A DNA stretch of 64,000 bases, from assembly GCF_000220525.1 (NCBI RefSeq), contig NZ_AFPK01000063.1, positions 1 through 64,000 on the forward strand, written 5' to 3'. A program made the position numbers and the translations under genes. The notes under the pieces are model-generated. The model ran no database searches and was not told the DNA's origin. It saw only the letters and a list, made by a program, of their open reading frames with translations. Origin of the DNA: Ochrovirga pacifica. Its GTDB lineage: Bacteria; Bacteroidota; Bacteroidia; Flavobacteriales; Flavobacteriaceae. Below are positions 42,288-50,048 of this stretch, in pieces. Positions within the stretch are counted from its first letter, which is position 1; every line of letters starts with the position of its first letter.

Positions 42288-44180
42288 ATGAAAAAATCAA
42301 TTTTACTACTGTTTCTTGTTTCTCTTTGGATGATTCAAATCCAAGCCCAAAACAAAACAGAATTAGATAGTGTTAATATTAAAAAAGATAGTGTTAACAA
42401 AGACAGTATCAACCATTTGTTACTAGAAGATTTTCATCAAAAACTAGCAGCAATTACTCAGCAAAGAGTACAAGACTCACTCAGAAAAATTGAGTTAGAA
42501 AACAAACTTCAATCTTTAAAAACAACCGATAATTTAAAAAAAGAAGAGTTATTAGCACAATTAAAACAAATTGAAGAAAGTGAGCTGAAACGTGTCTCTG
42601 AAAAAAAAGCTCGTATAGATGCACTTAGAGCTACCGCTAAAGGATATCCTGTAACCGGAGTTATGCAAGACACCTTGTTTTCTATTTATACAAAAATAGG
42701 TTCGTCTACCGCCAAAGATAGAGCTCTTAATATTTCAAGAAAAATTGCACAACTATACAACGATGATTTTTTATTACTAGAACAAATTAAAGTACAGCCT
42801 TTTGAAAATACGTTTGATATTGTTTACAAAGAAATGATTTTAATGAGTGTTTCTGAAGCTGATGCTATTTGGTACAATCAACCTATAGAAAAAGTGGCAG
42901 AGTCGTTTAAAGATGCTATAAAAACTGCCATTAGTTTTGCTAAAGAGGAAAACAGTGTTAAGAAAATAGCTATTAGAACAGGATTGGTGCTTTTAGTTAT
43001 TTTTATGATTTGGTTGGTTATCAAACTCATTACCCAACTTTTTATAAAAGTAGATCTTATCATCAAAAGAAATCAGAAATCCTTGTTAAAAGATTTAAAA
43101 TACAACGATTATGTAATTGTTAGTACAGAACAAGCGATGGTGTTGGTGTCTTATATAACCAAAGCAATAAAAATAATCGTATATGCTTTAATTCTATATA
43201 TTACACTACCGATACTGTTTAGTATTTTCCCTTTTACTAGAGACTGGGCAAGCATTTTGTTCAATCTAATTTGGAATCCTTTTAAAGGAGTTATAAACAA
43301 CATTGTATCGTTTTTGCCCAATCTATTTAGCATTGCGGTAATTTATTTTGTAATGCGCTATTTTATACGATTTGTAAAGTATATTTTTTCAGAAATTAAA
43401 TATGGTAAATTAAAAATTACAGGGTTTCATGAAGATTGGGCCATGCCCACTTACGGAATTGTACGAGTACTCTTGTATGCTTTTATGGTGGTGTTAATTT
43501 TCCCCTATCTACCAGGTTCAGATTCTGTAGTATTTAAAGGAGTTTCTGTATTTGTTGGTATATTATTTTCACTAGGTTCTTCTACAGCTATATCTAATAT
43601 GGTAGCTGGATTGGTTATTACTTACATGAGATCTTTTAAAATAGGAGATCGTATCATGTTTGGTGATATTAAAGGAGATGTTATTGAAAAAACATTATTG
43701 ATTACACGACTAAAAACAGTAAAAAACGAAATTATTACAGTACCCAATTCTACTATTTTAGCAAGTAATATCATCAACTACACCAGCAATGCTGATGAGA
43801 ATGGATTGATATTACACACCACTGTTACCTTAGGTTATGATGTGCCTTGGAAATTAGTTCATGAAACCCTTATAACAGCTGCATTACGAACAGAAGCATT
43901 GTCTAAAACACCAAAACCTTTTGTGTTACAAACAAGTTTGGACGATTATTACGTTTCTTACGAACTAAACGCATACACCAAAGTAGTAGCCAAGCAGGCT
44001 TTGATTTATTCAGAATTACATCAAAACATACAAGATGTGTGCAATGAAAATGGGATTGAAATTTTATCACCTCACTACAGAGCTACAAGAGACGGGAACA
44101 TGACCACAATACCTTCTGAATACCTTAACAAAGACTATAAAGCACCAAGCTTTCAGGTTTCTATTAAAAAGGAAAAGTAA
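42288..44180 (+). CDS. MscS-family mechanosensitive ion channel
   Basis: A 630-residue inner-membrane channel. A signal peptide (about residues 1-21, ending IQAQ) leads to a Lys/Glu/Gln-rich periplasmic coiled-coil region (about 22-120), then hydrophobic helices near residues 226-250, 290-320, 345-365, 390-415 and 425-465. The pore helix has SLGSSTAISNMVAGLVITYM and is followed by the beta-domain RSFKIGDRIMFGDIKGDVIEK and VPNSTILASNIINYT, the MscS core. It releases solutes on hypo-osmotic shock. The ATG at 42288 begins the signal peptide; an upstream in-frame codon at 42273 adds only five residues. It converges with the small gene at 44191. Confidence 0.92.
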   Translation: MKKSILLLFLVSLWMIQIQAQNKTELDSVNIKKDSVNKDSINHLLLEDFHQKLAAITQQRVQDSLRKIELENKLQSLKTTDNLKKEELLAQLKQIEESELKRVSEKKARIDALRATAKGYPVTGVMQDTLFSIYTKIGSSTAKDRALNISRKIAQLYNDDFLLLEQIKVQPFENTFDIVYKEMILMSVSEADAIWYNQPIEKVAESFKDAIKTAISFAKEENSVKKIAIRTGLVLLVIFMIWLVIKLITQLFIKVDLIIKRNQKSLLKDLKYNDYVIVSTEQAMVLVSYITKAIKIIVYALILYITLPILFSIFPFTRDWASILFNLIWNPFKGVINNIVSFLPNLFSIAVIYFVMRYFIRFVKYIFSEIKYGKLKITGFHEDWAMPTYGIVRVLLYAFMVVLIFPYLPGSDSVVFKGVSVFVGILFSLGSSTAISNMVAGLVITYMRSFKIGDRIMFGDIKGDVIEKTLLITRLKTVKNEIITVPNSTILASNIINYTSNADENGLILHTTVTLGYDVPWKLVHETLITAALRTEALSKTPKPFVLQTSLDDYYVSYELNAYTKVVAKQALIYSELHQNIQDVCNENGIEILSPHYRATRDGNMTTIPSEYLNKDYKAPSFQVSIKKEK

Positions 44181-44190
44181 TTTTTACAAA

Positions 44191-44445
44191 CTAAAAAAGG
44201 AAACTCCATTTTTTTCTCTTTATTCCTAAACTGTGTACTTTTTTACAGTTTTGCAACAAATAACGCCATAAACCAGATCCTTTTTCGGCCAATTTATTCA
44301 TTTTGTCAACATGATTTTTCGGAGTGTTTTCGTAATTGTAAACATGAACGTTTCTTGAGTGGGATAATTTAATTTTGATAAAATCTTCTCCAGATTCGTA
44401 AGACTCTATTTCTGATTTACCATTAATGTTGTGATACTTTTTCAT
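44191..44445 (-). CDS. Small KTSC-like hypothetical protein
   Basis: An 84-residue basic protein with no signal peptide. The core (IKIKLSHSRNVHVYNYENTP followed by KMNKLAEKGSGLWRYLLQNC) loosely resembles the KTSC domain, a small fold found alone or attached to nucleic-acid-acting proteins. The match is by pattern only. It is isolated, converging with the MscS gene (10 bases apart), with an imperfect promoter core (TTAATTTG) upstream. It is likely a real gene because start, codon use and length are normal for the neighbourhood. Confidence 0.6.
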   Translation of the reverse strand: MKKYHNINGKSEIESYESGEDFIKIKLSHSRNVHVYNYENTPKNHVDKMNKLAEKGSGLWRYLLQNCKKVHSLGIKRKKWSFLF

Positions 44446-44546
44446 AGTAGTGTTTTAAGGATATACTAAAGTACAAATTAATGACAGCATAAAAGTCATA
44501 CTTTAGTTGTATCCTTAAAACTATATAAACTAACCAGTTAAATTGA

Positions 44547-45371
44547 TTAATTTCCTAATATGATTGGCAATCCATCCTTACCAGAACCCACAACTACCAC
44601 TTTGGAGTTAGGTGATTTTGCAAGTTCTAATGTAGCTTGTATTCCTTTTTCTTTTAAAATTTTATCAGATAAAGATTCGTTCAAAATTCTATTTGCGGTT
44701 GCTTTACCTTCGGCATCAATCTTTTGTCTTTCCGCTTCCTTCTCTGCTTTTTCTAAACGGAATTCGTATTCTAAAGATTCTTGTTCTTGTTTCAATTTGT
44801 TTTCAATAGCTGTCTTTATCGTTGGTGGTAAAGTTACATCTCTTACCAACACTCTATTTAGCTGAATGTATTGCCCCTCTAATAGCTTTTGAGTTTCTTC
44901 AAAAATCTCACTCTGAATAATATCTCTTTTGCTAGAGTATATTTGTTCAGGAGTGTATCTTCCTACAACAGACCTTGCAGCAGATCTTAACGAAGGTTGC
45001 AATACTGTTTCTAAGTAATTTTGTCCTTTTTGTTGATGTAATAAACCTAATTGCTCCGTTTTTGGCAAATACCACACACTTACCTCCAATAATATATCTA
45101 AACCATTAGAAGATAATACTTTCATTTTTTCAAACAACTCTTGCTGTCTAACTTCGTATTGATACACCTTGTTCCAAGGTGCTATTAAGTGAAAGCCTTC
45201 TCCTAATGCAGGAGACTCTGTTTCTACTCCACCACCAAAAGTTTTAAAAAGCACACCTGCCTTACCGGCTTCTATCGTTAATGCAGATTTAGAAATAAAA
45301 ACAATAGCAATCACAGCAATAATAATAACAATGGGTAATCCTTTTGGGAATTTAATGTTCTGTTGACTCAT
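44547..45371 (-). CDS. SPFH/prohibitin-family membrane protein
   Basis: A 274-residue protein with one N-terminal membrane helix (about residues 12-30), an SPFH/Band 7 domain (about 32-200, with GKAGVLFKTFGGG and LQPSLRSAARSVVGRYTPEQIYS) and a coiled-coil tail rich in Glu and Lys that promotes ring oligomers. Prohibitin-type proteins scaffold membrane domains and regulate FtsH-like proteases. The ATG at 45371 is used (SQQNIKFPKG); a TTG nine bases upstream is less likely. Its start overlaps the end of the preceding small gene by 20 bases, pointing to translational coupling in a four-gene run that begins with the NUDIX gene. Confidence 0.9.
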   Translation of the reverse strand: MSQQNIKFPKGLPIVIIIAVIAIVFISKSALTIEAGKAGVLFKTFGGGVETESPALGEGFHLIAPWNKVYQYEVRQQELFEKMKVLSSNGLDILLEVSVWYLPKTEQLGLLHQQKGQNYLETVLQPSLRSAARSVVGRYTPEQIYSSKRDIIQSEIFEETQKLLEGQYIQLNRVLVRDVTLPPTIKTAIENKLKQEQESLEYEFRLEKAEKEAERQKIDAEGKATANRILNESLSDKILKEKGIQATLELAKSPNSKVVVVGSGKDGLPIILGN

Positions 45372-45645
45372 AGGATTCAAATTTTAATTGATTTTTTTTA
45401 ATAATTACTTTTTTAGGCAATCTCATCATCTCTTCTCTGCCTGGAATAAAACAGCATCCAGCTCTTTCTAAAGGATATAAGATATGTAGTTTAACTATTT
45501 CCTTATCTTCTTTTATAATATGATCAAACACCACAATATCTATCTGATCTAACATAGGCCAACCTCCATCACTTACAAATTCACTAATTTTTATTTGATG
45601 AATCTGCTCTTTAATTCTTTTTTTTATTTCAGCAGTAGAAAGCAT
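45352..45645 (-). CDS. Small hypothetical protein between maoC-like and SPFH genes
   Basis: A 97-residue soluble protein: helical N-terminus (STAEIKKRIKEQIHQIK), then a beta-rich part with the pattern KISEFVSDGGWPMLDQIDIVVFDH and a Cys pair CC in ERAGCCFIPGREE. I do not recognise a family. The start at 45645 overlaps the MaoC stop at 45647, and its 3' end overlaps the SPFH start, so it is embedded in the operon on both sides, which supports it being translated. Longer open frame to 45684 was rejected because it would overlap the upstream gene by 38 bases. Confidence 0.7.
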   Translation of the reverse strand: MLSTAEIKKRIKEQIHQIKISEFVSDGGWPMLDQIDIVVFDHIIKEDKEIVKLHILYPLERAGCCFIPGREEMMRLPKKVIIKKNQLKFESYESTEH

Positions 45646-45646
45646 A

Positions 45647-46111
45647 CTAGTTTGTAAAGTGATATAAAAAAATAATATCTGCATCTAAAGCTGATTTTCT
45701 CTCTCCTTCAATTTCTATTTTGATAGACAAAATTGCTTTTGAGATTCCCCTTAAGTTTTCAATAGATTTTAATACAGCTTTTAATCGAACTTTACTATTT
45801 ACAGTAACGGGTTTATTAAATTTTAATTTTTCTATTCCATAATTCACCAACATCTTACTATTATTTACCTCAATAATTTGCTCCCATAAATAAGGCATTA
45901 AAGATAAAGTTAAATAACCATGTGCTATGGGTGTACCAAAAGGACCTTCTTTGGCTTTTTCCTCATCGCAATGAATCCATTGATGATCTAAGGTAGCATC
46001 AGCAAATTGATTGATTCTTTTTTGTGGAATTTCTAAGTACTCTGAAACTCCTATTTCTTTTCCTTCATACGCTTTAAAGTCTTCAAAGCTGTTAATTATT
46101 ACTTTTGACAT
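45647..46111 (-). CDS. MaoC-family enoyl-CoA hydratase-like protein
   Basis: A 154-residue hot-dog-fold protein. The hydratase-2 signature is present in FADATLDHQWIHCDEEKA, giving the catalytic Asp and His, followed by PIAHGYLTLSLMPYLW. (R)-specific enoyl-CoA hydratases of this kind hydrate trans-2-enoyl-CoA in fatty-acid turnover. The length fits the single-domain dimeric form. It follows the NUDIX gene by 22 bases. The substrate chain length is unknown. Confidence 0.9.
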   Translation of the reverse strand: MSKVIINSFEDFKAYEGKEIGVSEYLEIPQKRINQFADATLDHQWIHCDEEKAKEGPFGTPIAHGYLTLSLMPYLWEQIIEVNNSKMLVNYGIEKLKFNKPVTVNSKVRLKAVLKSIENLRGISKAILSIKIEIEGERKSALDADIIFLYHFTN

Positions 46112-46133
46112 ATTTTTGTTTTTATTTTCAGTT

Positions 46134-46718
46134 TTAATTATCTAGCAAACCTTGGATCCATGCATGTTGTAACAAAATTAAAGTTTTACCATCTTTAATT
46201 TCATTGTTTAGAATGCTTTTTTTTACGGTATCAAAACTCATTTCAAACAGAATAATATCTTCTTGCTCATCTTGTACACCACCTCCTTTAGATACTTTCA
46301 TACTATCGTTGTATTCAGCAACAAACATGTGGGTTACTTCTGTTACTGCTCCTGGAGTCATAACAACATCACACACAAAGGTTACTTTAGGTACTCTATA
46401 TCCTGTTTCTTCTTCAACCTCTCTTATAATGGCTTTTTCAGGTTCTTGACCGTCTAACATTCCAGCAGGTACTTCAGTCACAATTCCATCACCTTTTCCT
46501 ACACTATTTACATAAGCGGGCATTCTAAATTGTTGTGTTAACAACACTTTTTTTTCTGATGTATTATACATAAAAACTGCAGCCCCATCTCCTTTGTCGT
46601 ATACTTCCCTTTTTTGAATCATTACACGGCCATCAGAAGCTGTATATTGGTATGTATATTCTTTTAAAGGTTTCCACGCATTAGATAGTATTTTTTCTTG
46701 AATGTTAGCTATTTTCAT
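46134..46718 (-). CDS. NUDIX hydrolase, GDP-mannose pyrophosphatase (NudK)-like
   Basis: A 194-residue cytoplasmic hydrolase. The Nudix box is complete: GMLDGQEPEKAIIREVEEETGY, here with the REVEEETG core at about residue 110. The N-terminal part (EYTYQYTASDGRVMIQKREVYDKGDGAAVFMYN) and the loop VTHMFVAEYND match the NudK/ADP-sugar group, which cleaves nucleoside-diphosphate sugars such as GDP-mannose or ADP-ribose. It is the first gene of the run NUDIX, MaoC, hypothetical and SPFH. A hairpin separates it from fabG upstream. Confidence 0.9.
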   Translation of the reverse strand: MKIANIQEKILSNAWKPLKEYTYQYTASDGRVMIQKREVYDKGDGAAVFMYNTSEKKVLLTQQFRMPAYVNSVGKGDGIVTEVPAGMLDGQEPEKAIIREVEEETGYRVPKVTFVCDVVMTPGAVTEVTHMFVAEYNDSMKVSKGGGVQDEQEDIILFEMSFDTVKKSILNNEIKDGKTLILLQHAWIQGLLDN

Positions 46719-46744
46719 AAAGTGATATTTTTTATAAAAATAAA

Positions 46745-46779
46745 AAACTGCTCTTAAAGAAAATCTATAAGAGCAGTTT
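46745..46779 (-). terminator. Terminator after fabG
   Basis: AAACTGCTCTTA (46745-46756) and TAAGAGCAGTTT (46768-46779) pair perfectly around an 11-base loop, followed on the minus strand by a T-rich run. It lies 22 bases after the fabG stop codon. Confidence 0.85.
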
Positions 46780-46800
46780 AATACTTATTTTATGATGCTT

Positions 46801-47550
46801 TTAAGCGGTAATCATACCTCCATCTACATTTAATGTTTGTCCTGTAATGTATGCAGACATGTCTGATGCTAAAAACACACAGGCATTGGCAATATCTTCA
46901 GGTTGACCTCCACGTTTTAATGGAATTCCTTGTCTCCAACCATCTACTACTGCTTCATCTAATTTAGCTGTCATTTCCGTTTCTATAAATCCTGGTGCAA
47001 TTGCATTGCAACGAATATTTCTAGATCCTAATTCTAAAGCTACAGATTTGGTAAACCCTAGCATCCCAGCTTTAGAAGCTGCGTAATTGGTTTGACCAGC
47101 ATTACCTTGCACCCCAACAACAGAACTCATATTAATAATGGATCCACCTCTTTGCTTCATCATTGGACGAATTACAGCCTTGGTTAAGTTAAAAACTGAT
47201 TTTAAATTGACTTCGATTACTTTGTCAAAATCTTCTTCGGAAATTCTCATTAATAAATTGTCTTTGGTAATTCCTGCATTGTTAATCAATACATCAATGG
47301 TACCAAATTCTTTTAATACATCAGCAGCAAGTTCTTGAGCAGCATCAAACTCTGCTGCATTAGATTGGTAACCTTTTGCTTTAACACCCATTTCAGACAA
47401 TTCATTTTCTAAAGCCTGTGCAGCTTCAACAGAAGAGCTAAAAGTAAAGGCAACATTTGCGCCTTGTTTGGCAAATTCTAAGGCAATTCCCTTACCAATT
47501 CCTCTGGTTGCTCCTGTAATGATTGCTGTTTTTCCTTCTAATAATCCCAT
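46801..47550 (-). CDS. fabG: 3-oxoacyl-[acyl-carrier-protein] reductase
   Basis: A 249-residue short-chain dehydrogenase that reduces beta-ketoacyl-ACP with NADPH in fatty-acid elongation. The cofactor loop TGATRGIGKGIA, the NNAG motif in LINNAGITKDN, the catalytic Ser in INMSSVVGVQG, YAASKAG and the PGFIETEMT segment are all present with FabG spacing, and the C-terminus YITGQTLNVDGGM is typical. It starts 14 bases after the sucD stop codon, so the two are co-transcribed from the sucD promoter and end at the hairpin at 46745-46779. Confidence 0.95.
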   Translation of the reverse strand: MGLLEGKTAIITGATRGIGKGIALEFAKQGANVAFTFSSSVEAAQALENELSEMGVKAKGYQSNAAEFDAAQELAADVLKEFGTIDVLINNAGITKDNLLMRISEEDFDKVIEVNLKSVFNLTKAVIRPMMKQRGGSIINMSSVVGVQGNAGQTNYAASKAGMLGFTKSVALELGSRNIRCNAIAPGFIETEMTAKLDEAVVDGWRQGIPLKRGGQPEDIANACVFLASDMSAYITGQTLNVDGGMITA

Positions 47551-47564
47551 ATAATTTGTATTAA

Positions 47565-48449
47565 TTACTTCGCAACTGATGCCAATACTTCTGCAACAGC
47601 TTCTCCAATTTTTGCAGGAGATTCTACAACTTTAATTCCATTAGCTGCTAAGATTTCCATTTTTGCTTGTGCAGACTCTCCTTCACCACTTACAATAGCT
47701 CCAGCATGTCCCATAGTACGGCCTGCAGGTGCTGTTTGTCCAGCAATAAATCCAACAACTGGTTTTTTATTTCCGTTTTCTTTTACCCATTTAGCTGCTT
47801 CTGCCTCTAATTGACCACCAATTTCACCAATCATTACGATGGCTTCAGTTTCATCGTCGTTCATCAACAACTCAACAGCTTCTTTGGTAGTGGTTCCAAT
47901 AATTGGGTCTCCTCCAATTCCAATTGCAGTTGTAATTCCAAATCCTTGTTTTACAACCTGGTCTGCAGCTTCGTAAGTTAATGTTCCAGATTTAGAAACG
48001 ATACCTACATTTCCTTTTTTGAAAATAAATCCTGGCATGATTCCTACTTTAGCTTCTTCTGGAGTAATAATTCCTGGACAGTTAGGTCCAATTAAACGAG
48101 TGTTCTTATTTTGAATATAAGCTTTAACTTTTACCATATCTCCTACAGGAATTCCCTCAGTAATACAGATGATTACTTTAATACCTGCATCGGCTGCCTC
48201 CATAATAGCATCGGCTGCAAAAGCTGGTGGTACAAAAATAATTGAAGTGTCTGCATCTGCTTTGTCTACAGCATCTTGTACTGTATTAAAAACAGGCTTT
48301 CCTAAGTGTTCCTGACCTCCTTTTCCTGGAGTAACACCACCCACAATGTTGGTTCCGTATTCAATCATTTGAGAAGCGTGAAAAGTTCCTTCACTTCCTG
48401 TAAATCCTTGTACTATGATTTTAGAATCTTTATTAACTAAAACACTCAT
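47565..48449 (-). CDS. sucD: Succinate-CoA ligase, ADP-forming, alpha subunit
   Basis: A 294-residue TCA-cycle enzyme subunit that binds CoA and carries the phosphohistidine in substrate-level phosphorylation. The CoA loop [18 protein letters not shown], the GGVTPGKGG segment, the ATP-citrate-lyase signature [18 protein letters not shown] and the active His in [11 protein letters not shown] are intact. The beta subunit gene sucC is not in the window, as is common in Bacteroidota. A TATATTTG core lies 37 bases upstream, and fabG follows. Confidence 0.96.
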   Translation of the reverse strand: MSVLVNKDSKIIVQGFTGSEGTFHASQMIEYGTNIVGGVTPGKGGQEHLGKPVFNTVQDAVDKADADTSIIFVPPAFAADAIMEAADAGIKVIICITEGIPVGDMVKVKAYIQNKNTRLIGPNCPGIITPEEAKVGIMPGFIFKKGNVGIVSKSGTLTYEAADQVVKQGFGITTAIGIGGDPIIGTTTKEAVELLMNDDETEAIVMIGEIGGQLEAEAAKWVKENGNKKPVVGFIAGQTAPAGRTMGHAGAIVSGEGESAQAKMEILAANGIKVVESPAKIGEAVAEVLASVAK

Positions 48450-48485
48450 TGAAATATATTTTTATAGTGAAAATTCGTTGCGAAC

Positions 48486-48493
48486 AAATATAA
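48486..48493 (-). promoter_or_regulatory. Promoter -7 box for sucD-fabG
   Basis: The minus strand reads TATATTTG, 36 bases before the sucD ATG at 48449. Confidence 0.5.
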
Positions 48494-48565
48494 ATATTTG
48501 TGTGTAATATCTGCCTTTTTAGTTTGTTTATCACAGAATTTTAAAACTCCTATAATTTTATAACA

Positions 48566-48594
48566 AAAAACACATCGTATAGAGATGTGTTTTT
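48566..48594 (-). terminator. Terminator of the GMC/DUF1080 operon
   Basis: AAAAACACATC (48566-48576) and GATGTGTTTTT (48584-48594) form an 11-base stem with a seven-base loop and a T run on the minus strand. It lies 20 bases after the last gene of the operon. Confidence 0.85.
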
Positions 48595-48613
48595 AAATCA
48601 ATTTGTAGAACTT

Positions 48614-49402
48614 CTATTGCAATTCCATTAAATAGATATTTCTGAATTCTACAGGGTGGCTTTCGCTTTGCAATGAAAAATATCCTTTTTCTAATAAGGT
48701 TCCAATACGTTGTTCCCAATATGTTTTGTTTTCTAACATAGTTCCTCCTATTTCAGGTTTAGTGTAACGCATCACTTCTTCTCCATTTATTTTATGAATT
48801 ATTAAATCACTCCCATGTACTTCAATTTCTGCTTGTACCCATTGGTTTCCATAATATGTTTTAGAGTTTGATTTGATACAGTGTGTTGTTTCATAAGTAT
48901 CATTTAGCATTATATTAGTACCTGGAGTACATACATTTGCTGTTGGTCTTTTTTCTTTTTTGTTAATTCCTCCTAAAAGTTGCACTTCTACAGACATGGG
49001 AAACAACTGGTCTTTTAACATGTTGTATGGGCTTTCACAGTGAATCATAACTCCACTATTACGCTCAGCCCAGCCTTCACCCCCTTTTACCTGTTTGCCT
49101 ACAAACCTATATTCTAACTTTAATTTGTAATGAGACAATACTTTATTGTAAAAAATATGCCCAAAAGTTTTATTAAAATTATAATCTTCTTGGTACTGAA
49201 CTCGTAAAACTCCGTCTTTTATCTGAAAGGTATTTTTGTAATTTTCTGCTACAGGATAATTGGTGATTTTAACCACCCAGTGATTGACTTCTTCTCCCTC
49301 TAAAAGATTTACCCATTTTTTCTCTTTTATCTTAGATACGCTAGAACAAGCCACAAACAACGTTGCAATTACAATAATAGAAAGGTGTTTTTTTATCTTC
49401 AT
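48614..49402 (-). CDS. DUF1080 lipoprotein (3-keto-disaccharide hydrolase family), copy 1
   Basis: A 262-residue lipoprotein (FVAC, modified Cys19) with a concanavalin-like beta-jelly-roll DUF1080 domain. Typical features are KWVNLLEGEEVNHWVVKI, AERNSGVMIHCES and VEFRNIYLMEL at the end. Characterised relatives act on 3-keto-glycosides, cleaving the glycosidic bond after C3 oxidation by a dehydrogenase. The operon supplies such a dehydrogenase immediately upstream (GMC protein plus subunit 3), which makes this substrate class likely here. Compared with the copies at 51780 and 60489, this one is the longest and the most divergent, with its own Cys residues (HCES, NVCTPG, THCIKS). It is the last gene before the terminator. 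Confidence 0.85.
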   Translation of the reverse strand: MKIKKHLSIIVIATLFVACSSVSKIKEKKWVNLLEGEEVNHWVVKITNYPVAENYKNTFQIKDGVLRVQYQEDYNFNKTFGHIFYNKVLSHYKLKLEYRFVGKQVKGGEGWAERNSGVMIHCESPYNMLKDQLFPMSVEVQLLGGINKKEKRPTANVCTPGTNIMLNDTYETTHCIKSNSKTYYGNQWVQAEIEVHGSDLIIHKINGEEVMRYTKPEIGGTMLENKTYWEQRIGTLLEKGYFSLQSESHPVEFRNIYLMELQ

Positions 49403-49412
49403 GTTTATAAAT

Positions 49413-50048
49413 TTATCGTAAAGACCATGCGTTTCCTACTTCTTGTACAGAAATATCCGGATCATATTTTCCTGGTATAGGGTCGTAACTTAACACAAAT
49501 TCTCCTATGTATTCTGATGTAGCAAAACCAAACATGGTTAATGAACGTAAGGTAACTAAAAATTTATACAAAGAGTATTCATCTGCTTGTTCTCTAGGTA
49601 CATTAAATATATTTTGTTTTTGCAGTGTGTGCAGTCTCTTCACTTCTTTTGGGTCGATATCAAAAAAAATAGACAACAAATTTTCTATTTCTTTTTTAGA
49701 TCCCTTTAAAATAGGTTTGTTGTATTTTTCTTTAAAATGCAAAGCAAACAAAGTTGCTCCTCTTTTAAACTGATTTCTATCGGTATCACTTTCAATATCT
49801 TTTAGCATCAGGTCAACAAATTGAGGAACGTTTACTGCAACTGCTCCTTTAGTCTCTGTTTCGGGTATTATAATATCAACCAAATGTGTTACAATATATT
49901 TTTCTTTGGTTGATAGAACTTTAGCATGCCAATCTGCATACTCCGTTTCTTTGGTTACACAGGAGTTTAAGATACCTAATAAGGTAGGGGTAGCGATTGT
50001 ATACCCCATTCCTAAAGCTAAGTTTTTTAGAGCTTTTCTTCTCTCCAT
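49413..50048 (-). CDS. Gluconate 2-dehydrogenase subunit 3 family protein
   Basis: A 211-residue exported subunit. The N-terminus RRKALKNLALGMGYTIATPTLLG has an arginine pair and a hydrophobic stretch like a Tat or hitch-hiker signal, followed by a Cys (LNSC) that could be lipidated. The C-terminal family signature is FATSEYIGEFVLSYDPIPGKYDPDI. In sugar dehydrogenases such as gluconate 2-dehydrogenase and glucoside 3-dehydrogenase this small subunit is needed for export and assembly of the FAD subunit. The gene overlaps the end of the GMC gene by 22 bases, which supports a stoichiometric complex. Confidence 0.9.
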   Translation of the reverse strand: MERRKALKNLALGMGYTIATPTLLGILNSCVTKETEYADWHAKVLSTKEKYIVTHLVDIIIPETETKGAVAVNVPQFVDLMLKDIESDTDRNQFKRGATLFALHFKEKYNKPILKGSKKEIENLLSIFFDIDPKEVKRLHTLQKQNIFNVPREQADEYSLYKFLVTLRSLTMFGFATSEYIGEFVLSYDPIPGKYDPDISVQEVGNAWSLR